From Nitrospiraceae bacterium (lineage in GTDB: Bacteria; Nitrospirota; UBA9217), in NCBI GenBank assembly GCA_003454665.1, contig DMKB01000163.1:1-9952 (forward strand): DNA of 9,952 bases. Direction: 5' to 3'. Positions within the stretch are counted from its first letter, which is position 1. Each line of letters starts with the position of its first letter. This document shows positions 7,799-9,952 of the stretch, piece after piece. The translations under genes and the position numbers were made by a program. Under the pieces are notes generated by a model that made no database searches, was not told the DNA's origin, and worked only from the letters and a program-made list of their open reading frames with translations.

Positions 7799-8026
7799 GA
7801 CGCGGAAACATCGGAAACAGCGGATTAATCAAGATCATTTTTTACTTGAAAAGCAAAGAAATGTTATCCACGGATGGACACGGATAACAGCAAAATATAA
7901 CTATTTGCCGCAGATTAGCGCGGAAACAGCGGATCAAGAAGAGTTTATACTTCAGTGTTTTGATGTTTGCATTTGTTCAGACTTAAAACATTTTCAGAAT
8001 GTTTTTAAATCTGCGTGTATCTGCGT
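7799..8026 (+). repeat. Intergenic short repeats with about 10-nt period
   Basis: This is the first part of the 543-nt gene-free stretch between purC and hipB. CGGAAACAGCGGAT occurs twice (7812-7825 and 7921-7934). CACGGAT is repeated 10 nt apart (7869 and 7879), and ATCTGCGT is repeated 10 nt apart (8009 and 8019). CGGAAACA is repeated 9 nt apart (7803 and 7812). Words such as GCCGCAGATTAGCG and ATCTGCGTGT are near-complements of each other on opposite strands. This resembles the dispersed 'CGCAGATTACGCAGATT' repeats of many bacterial genomes, known to me by memory only. No gene, tRNA or CRISPR structure is visible. Confidence 0.5.
7985..8005. terminator. AT-rich hairpin downstream of purC
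   Basis: AAAACATT (7985-7992) and AATGTTTT (7998-8005) form a perfect 8-bp stem with a 5-nt loop, with T continuing after the right arm (GTTTTTAAAT). On the + strand this could work as a weak terminator about 220 nt after purC. The stem is almost all A-T pairs, so a terminator role is uncertain. Confidence 0.25.
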
Positions 8027-8061
8027 CGCCTAAGAGCGCCTAATTTTGGTCATCTGCGGCC
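8026..8061 (+). repeat. Left copy of 36-nt inverted repeat flanking hipBA
   Basis: The sequence beginning TCGCCTAAGAGCGCCTA and ending ATCTGCGGCC is found again in inverted orientation at 9917-9952, with 33 of 36 positions identical. The first 17 bases match exactly. Internally CGCCTA occurs twice, 10 nt apart (8027 and 8037). The outer end is towards purC and the inner end faces hipB. Confidence 0.75.
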
Positions 8062-8080
8062 AAAGAGCTTTTTGCCACGG

Positions 8081-8137
8081 GTAGCCTAGAACCAGAAGCG
8101 GCCACCTCGTAGCTTAGAACCAGTGAGGGGCGGCCAC
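8081..8137 (+). repeat. Imperfect direct repeat, 28-nt spacing
   Basis: Two units begin GTAGCCTAGAACCAG (8081-8095) and GTAGCTTAGAACCAG (8109-8123), differing at one base, and both run on to CGGCCAC (ending at 8105 and 8137). The second unit has four extra bases before CGGCCAC. They lie between the left inverted repeat and the hipBA promoter. No function can be assigned; only two units exist, so this is not a CRISPR array. Confidence 0.6.
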
Positions 8138-8207
8138 TCTCTCACACCCACTATCGGCACCAACACCTGGACACCTATCTATAATTAACGGCAATGTCAA
8201 TTTTAGG

Positions 8208-8226
8208 CAATTAATTCTATTAATTG
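8208..8226. promoter_or_regulatory. Perfect AT-rich palindrome upstream of hipB
   Basis: CAATTAATTCTATTAATTG has perfect 8-bp arms around a 3-nt centre. It lies just upstream of the hipB promoter and its right end overlaps the first TTGA half site. It could be a further regulator binding site, though palindromes arise readily in AT-rich DNA. Confidence 0.35.
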
Positions 8227-8302
8227 ACCTGCATAACAACTATAAAATTGACAAACTTATCAATTTATGGTTATATATAAGAAAAGTTGATATTGGAGTC
8301 AA
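8224..8302. promoter_or_regulatory. Candidate HipB operators (TTGA-N8-TCAA dyads)
   Basis: Two exact TTGA-N8-TCAA dyads are present: TTGACAAACTTATCAA (8248-8263) and TTGATATTGGAGTCAA (8287-8302). A degenerate one, TTGACCTGCATAACAA (8224-8239), has one mismatched base. The middle site extends to 7-bp arms, AAATTGA and TCAATTT (8245-8266), and covers the -35 hexamer. The right site covers the hipB ribosome binding site GGAG (8295-8298). E. coli HipB binds dyads with the same 8-nt centre (TATCC-N8-GGATA), which supports an autoregulatory role; binding itself is inferred. Confidence 0.5.
8248..8277 (+). promoter_or_regulatory. hipBA promoter
   Basis: A perfect -35 hexamer TTGACA (8248-8253) is followed after 18 nt by TATATA (8272-8277), or after 17 nt by TTATAT (8271-8276). 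Transcription would begin near 8284, leaving a leader of about 23 nt with GGAG at 8295-8298. The surrounding 130 nt is markedly more AT-rich than the flanking genes. The candidate operators overlie the -35 and the start of the transcript. Confidence 0.6.
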
Positions 8303-8306
8303 TGAA

Positions 8307-8558
8307 ATGCCGGAAGAAATCACATCGCTTTTGGAACAGATCATCGCGGAAGGGAAGAAGCAGGGTCTCGAGCAGCAGGAGATTGCTGCAAGAGCAGGAA
8401 TTTCCCCGGAGACGCTCTCCCGTGCCAAAAAGGCCTCGGACATCCAGTTCTCGACGCTCTCGCGGCTGGCCAATGCCGTCGGCTTCCGCGTGACCCTCGT
8501 TCCTGACCGGCCCGTACTCGAAAAGATTCTTACAGGAGACGTATTCGGTGGCGACTGA
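8307..8558 (+). CDS. hipB: HipB-type antitoxin, XRE-family repressor
   Basis: HipB proteins are small DNA-binding antitoxins that bind and hold the HipA kinase and repress their own operon. This 83-aa protein has one helix-turn-helix at about 18-60: the second and third helices are near EQQEIAARAG (22-31) and SPETLSRAKK (33-42), followed by FSTLSRLANAVGFRVTLV (48-65). The length is close to the 88 aa of E. coli HipB. The C-terminal tail LEKILTGDVFGGD may contact the toxin. GGAG lies eight bases before the ATG at 8307. It overlaps hipA by 11 nt, the antitoxin-first order typical of type II toxin-antitoxin operons. The XRE fold and operon position make the role secure; the exact subfamily is not determined. 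Confidence 0.85.
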   Translation: MPEEITSLLEQIIAEGKKQGLEQQEIAARAGISPETLSRAKKASDIQFSTLSRLANAVGFRVTLVPDRPVLEKILTGDVFGGD

Positions 8559-9897
8559 CCGGGAAGCTGTTGTCTGGACACGAATGAGCATGCGGCCGGC
8601 CAAGATGGGCCGCATCTACCTGACGGGCTCTGAGTGCCGTTTTACCTATGCCGAGGATTTTCTGAAAACCGGCCTGCCCGGACTCGGCGTTGTGTATCCT
8701 CCCGGGATCATTCAACGCACGACGATCGTCCGTCAGCGGACGGAGTTCTTTGATCTGCTCCCCCCCCTTCAATCCCTGGTCCCGCCGCGGAGCGAGCGGA
8801 ACTTTCAACGCCAGCTCATCCTGGGCTATTTGGCGGACAAAGGCATCGTTCCCGCCCAGGGGTTCGATGCCGATTGGGCAATCCTCATGAATGCCGGCCA
8901 TGGAGGCATCGGCCATCTCGATGTATTCGAGAACGACAACGCGGCCATGGATTGGTATCGTTTTCCTCAGAAGCAGGACCTGCGTGCAGTGACCGATGAA
9001 TTCGGATTTACTCTCAAGGAATTCCTTACCTGGTTCAGCGTCGACAGCGACGTTTTGATCCAGCTCATCGGCCCCTCGCCCTCCGTCGGCGGGGCAATCC
9101 CCAAGCTTCTGGTCTCGATACCGAAATCGGGGTGGGACGGCCGCATCGGGCTGCCGATTCGGGACGGTGTCGGCGGGCTGATTGACGCCATTCTGAAATT
9201 CGAACAGACCGCAACCTACCCGGGCATTATCGAACTGGAGGCACTGGCCCTTGATCTGCATGAAGAGGCGGGATTCGAAGTGCCGCGGCGATGGCAGACC
9301 GAGATCAACGGGATTCCGACGCTCGTGATCGAACGCTTTGACCGTGATGTTGCCGGCACGCCGGTCTTTACGGAGACGCTCTACTCGGTCATGGCCTCCG
9401 GTGACCGGCGTATCACCAATCACTACAGCACCAGCTACGACGCCATAGGCCGCGCCATCGAATCCTCGCCCATCGACCTGGTACGCGAGAAAAAAGAGGC
9501 AAACCTGCATCTTCTCAAGCGTCTGCTCTATGCCCTGGCAACGGGCAATGGAGACCTGCATCTCGAAAATATGTCGGTCATCAACAGGGACGGCACGCTT
9601 TCCTTCTCACCGGTCTACGACCCAACGCCCATGCGGGCCTACAGCATTCATAACATGTTGACGGTCATGCCCTTCGGCGGGTATGGAGAGGTACATCTCA
9701 AAGAGGCCCTCCTGCGGTTCGCCGCAAACCTGGGTTTCAAGCAAAAGAAACTTACGGACCTGATAGAAGAAGTCCTGTCTGTAACGAGCAGCTATCCGGC
9801 CCGCATCAAGGCTTTGAAAAAGCTGCCCGGTGCGAACAAAAAGAACCTGATCAAGATTGTGAGTGCGATGAAGACGGACTTGGGCGAAATCAAGTGA
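8548..9897 (+). CDS. hipA: HipA-type toxin, Ser/Thr protein kinase
   Basis: HipA toxins are kinases that stop growth; E. coli HipA phosphorylates glutamyl-tRNA synthetase. This 449-aa protein is full length (E. coli HipA is 440 aa), with an N-terminal subdomain at about 1-125 and the kinase core after it. Seen are the Gly-rich loop SPSVGGAIPK (177-186), Lys 217 in ILKFEQ as the likely ATP-binding lysine, VIERFDRD (260-267), the catalytic loop GNGDLHLENMS with Asp 336 and Asn 341, and the metal-binding Asp 358 in PVYDPTP. By position Ser 179 would match the autophosphorylated Ser 150 of E. coli HipA. The GAQxK glutamine common in the family is Ile 184 here. The start is a GTG with AGGAG nine bases upstream (8534-8538), overlapping hipB by 11 nt, so translation is coupled. 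Codon 71 to 73 contains a run of eight C (8760-8767). The kinase looks intact; its target is unknown. Confidence 0.88.
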   Translation: MATDREAVVWTRMSMRPAKMGRIYLTGSECRFTYAEDFLKTGLPGLGVVYPPGIIQRTTIVRQRTEFFDLLPPLQSLVPPRSERNFQRQLILGYLADKGIVPAQGFDADWAILMNAGHGGIGHLDVFENDNAAMDWYRFPQKQDLRAVTDEFGFTLKEFLTWFSVDSDVLIQLIGPSPSVGGAIPKLLVSIPKSGWDGRIGLPIRDGVGGLIDAILKFEQTATYPGIIELEALALDLHEEAGFEVPRRWQTEINGIPTLVIERFDRDVAGTPVFTETLYSVMASGDRRITNHYSTSYDAIGRAIESSPIDLVREKKEANLHLLKRLLYALATGNGDLHLENMSVINRDGTLSFSPVYDPTPMRAYSIHNMLTVMPFGGYGEVHLKEALLRFAANLGFKQKKLTDLIEEVLSVTSSYPARIKALKKLPGANKKNLIKIVSAMKTDLGEIK

Positions 9898-9916
9898 ATT
9901 AAATCCCTCATGAATG

Positions 9917-9952
9917 GGCCGCAGATTGCCAAAAGTAGGCGCTCTTAGGCGA
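9917..9952 (-). repeat. Right copy of 36-nt inverted repeat flanking hipBA
   Basis: Read on the minus strand this begins TCGCCTAAGAGCGCCTA and ends AATCTGCGGCC, matching 8026-8061 at 33 of 36 positions. It starts 19 nt after the hipA stop codon and runs to the last base of the window, so the true outer end may lie beyond. TAGGCG occurs twice 10 nt apart on the + strand (9936 and 9946). With the left copy it brackets hipBA with the inner ends facing the operon. Confidence 0.75.

Larger units (their letters stand above)
8026..9952. other. Possible hipBA cassette bounded by inverted repeats
   Basis: A segment of about 1.9 kb contains the hipBA operon, its promoter region and a short direct repeat, between near-identical 36-nt inverted ends. 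No transposase or recombinase gene is inside. It could be a non-autonomous mobile unit, or two copies of a dispersed repeat that happen to flank hipBA. No target-site duplication can be tested because the right edge is cut by the window. Confidence 0.35.

Noticed and set aside
8081..8137. CRISPR-like array
   Set aside because: Only two imperfect units with unequal length and no cas gene nearby; it is a simple direct repeat.
7764..8306. Small gene or tRNA in the purC-hipB gap
   Set aside because: Both strands hold only short frames without a ribosome binding site, and no cloverleaf or tRNA-like motif was seen.
8530..9561. A 343-codon open frame on the minus strand
   Set aside because: It lies antisense to hipA, whose kinase motifs are clear; the minus-strand translation has no recognisable motif and looks like a codon-bias shadow.
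8026..9952. Insertion sequence
   Set aside because: There are inverted ends but no transposase or recombinase; a plain IS is excluded and only a non-autonomous cassette remains possible.

Overview
The window reads as one stretch of a bacterial chromosome from a Gram-negative, type IV pilus-bearing lineage. The PilC-PilS-PilR order, a UbiD-family decarboxylase, a HlyC/CorC protein and PurC, with intergenic repeats of the 'ATCTGCG' and 'CACGGAT' kind, would suit a deltaproteobacterial (Desulfobacterota) or Nitrospirota-like organism. That placement is inference from gene content only. All recognised genes lie on the + strand.

Layout. Positions 1-3846 hold the end of a type IV pilus operon: the C-terminal part of the inner-membrane platform protein PilC, then the sensor kinase PilS (4-nt overlap) and the sigma-54 response regulator PilR. 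Positions 3847-3930 hold a possible terminator hairpin and a good sigma-70 promoter for a UbiD-family decarboxylase (3937-5406) that appears nearly leaderless. After 160 nt of repeat-like, AT-rich sequence come a CNNM/CBS HlyC-CorC membrane protein (5567-6925) and purC (6864-7763), which overlap by 62 nt and probably form one transcript.

The stretch 7764-8306 has no gene but much structure: short repeats with a period close to 10 nt, an AT-rich hairpin, one copy of a 36-nt sequence whose inverted copy lies at the very end of the window, a 28-nt-spaced direct repeat, and an AT-rich promoter/operator region. It leads into a complete hipBA toxin-antitoxin operon (8307-9897): a small XRE-family antitoxin/repressor and a full-length HipA Ser/Thr kinase toxin, overlapping by 11 nt.

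How it fits together. PilS and PilR form a classic two-component pair that controls pilin transcription through sigma-54, next to part of the pilus machine, although no pilin gene follows here. UbiD, CorC and PurC are housekeeping (quinone or aromatic-acid decarboxylation, ion homeostasis, purine synthesis). The hipBA unit looks like an accessory insert. It is bracketed by 36-nt inverted repeats matching at 33 of 36 positions (8026-8061 and 9917-9952), with no transposase between them, and its promoter carries a small set of TTGA-N8-TCAA dyads that could be HipB operators. This bracketed cassette and its operators are the most interesting part of the window; the toxin-antitoxin family itself is well known.
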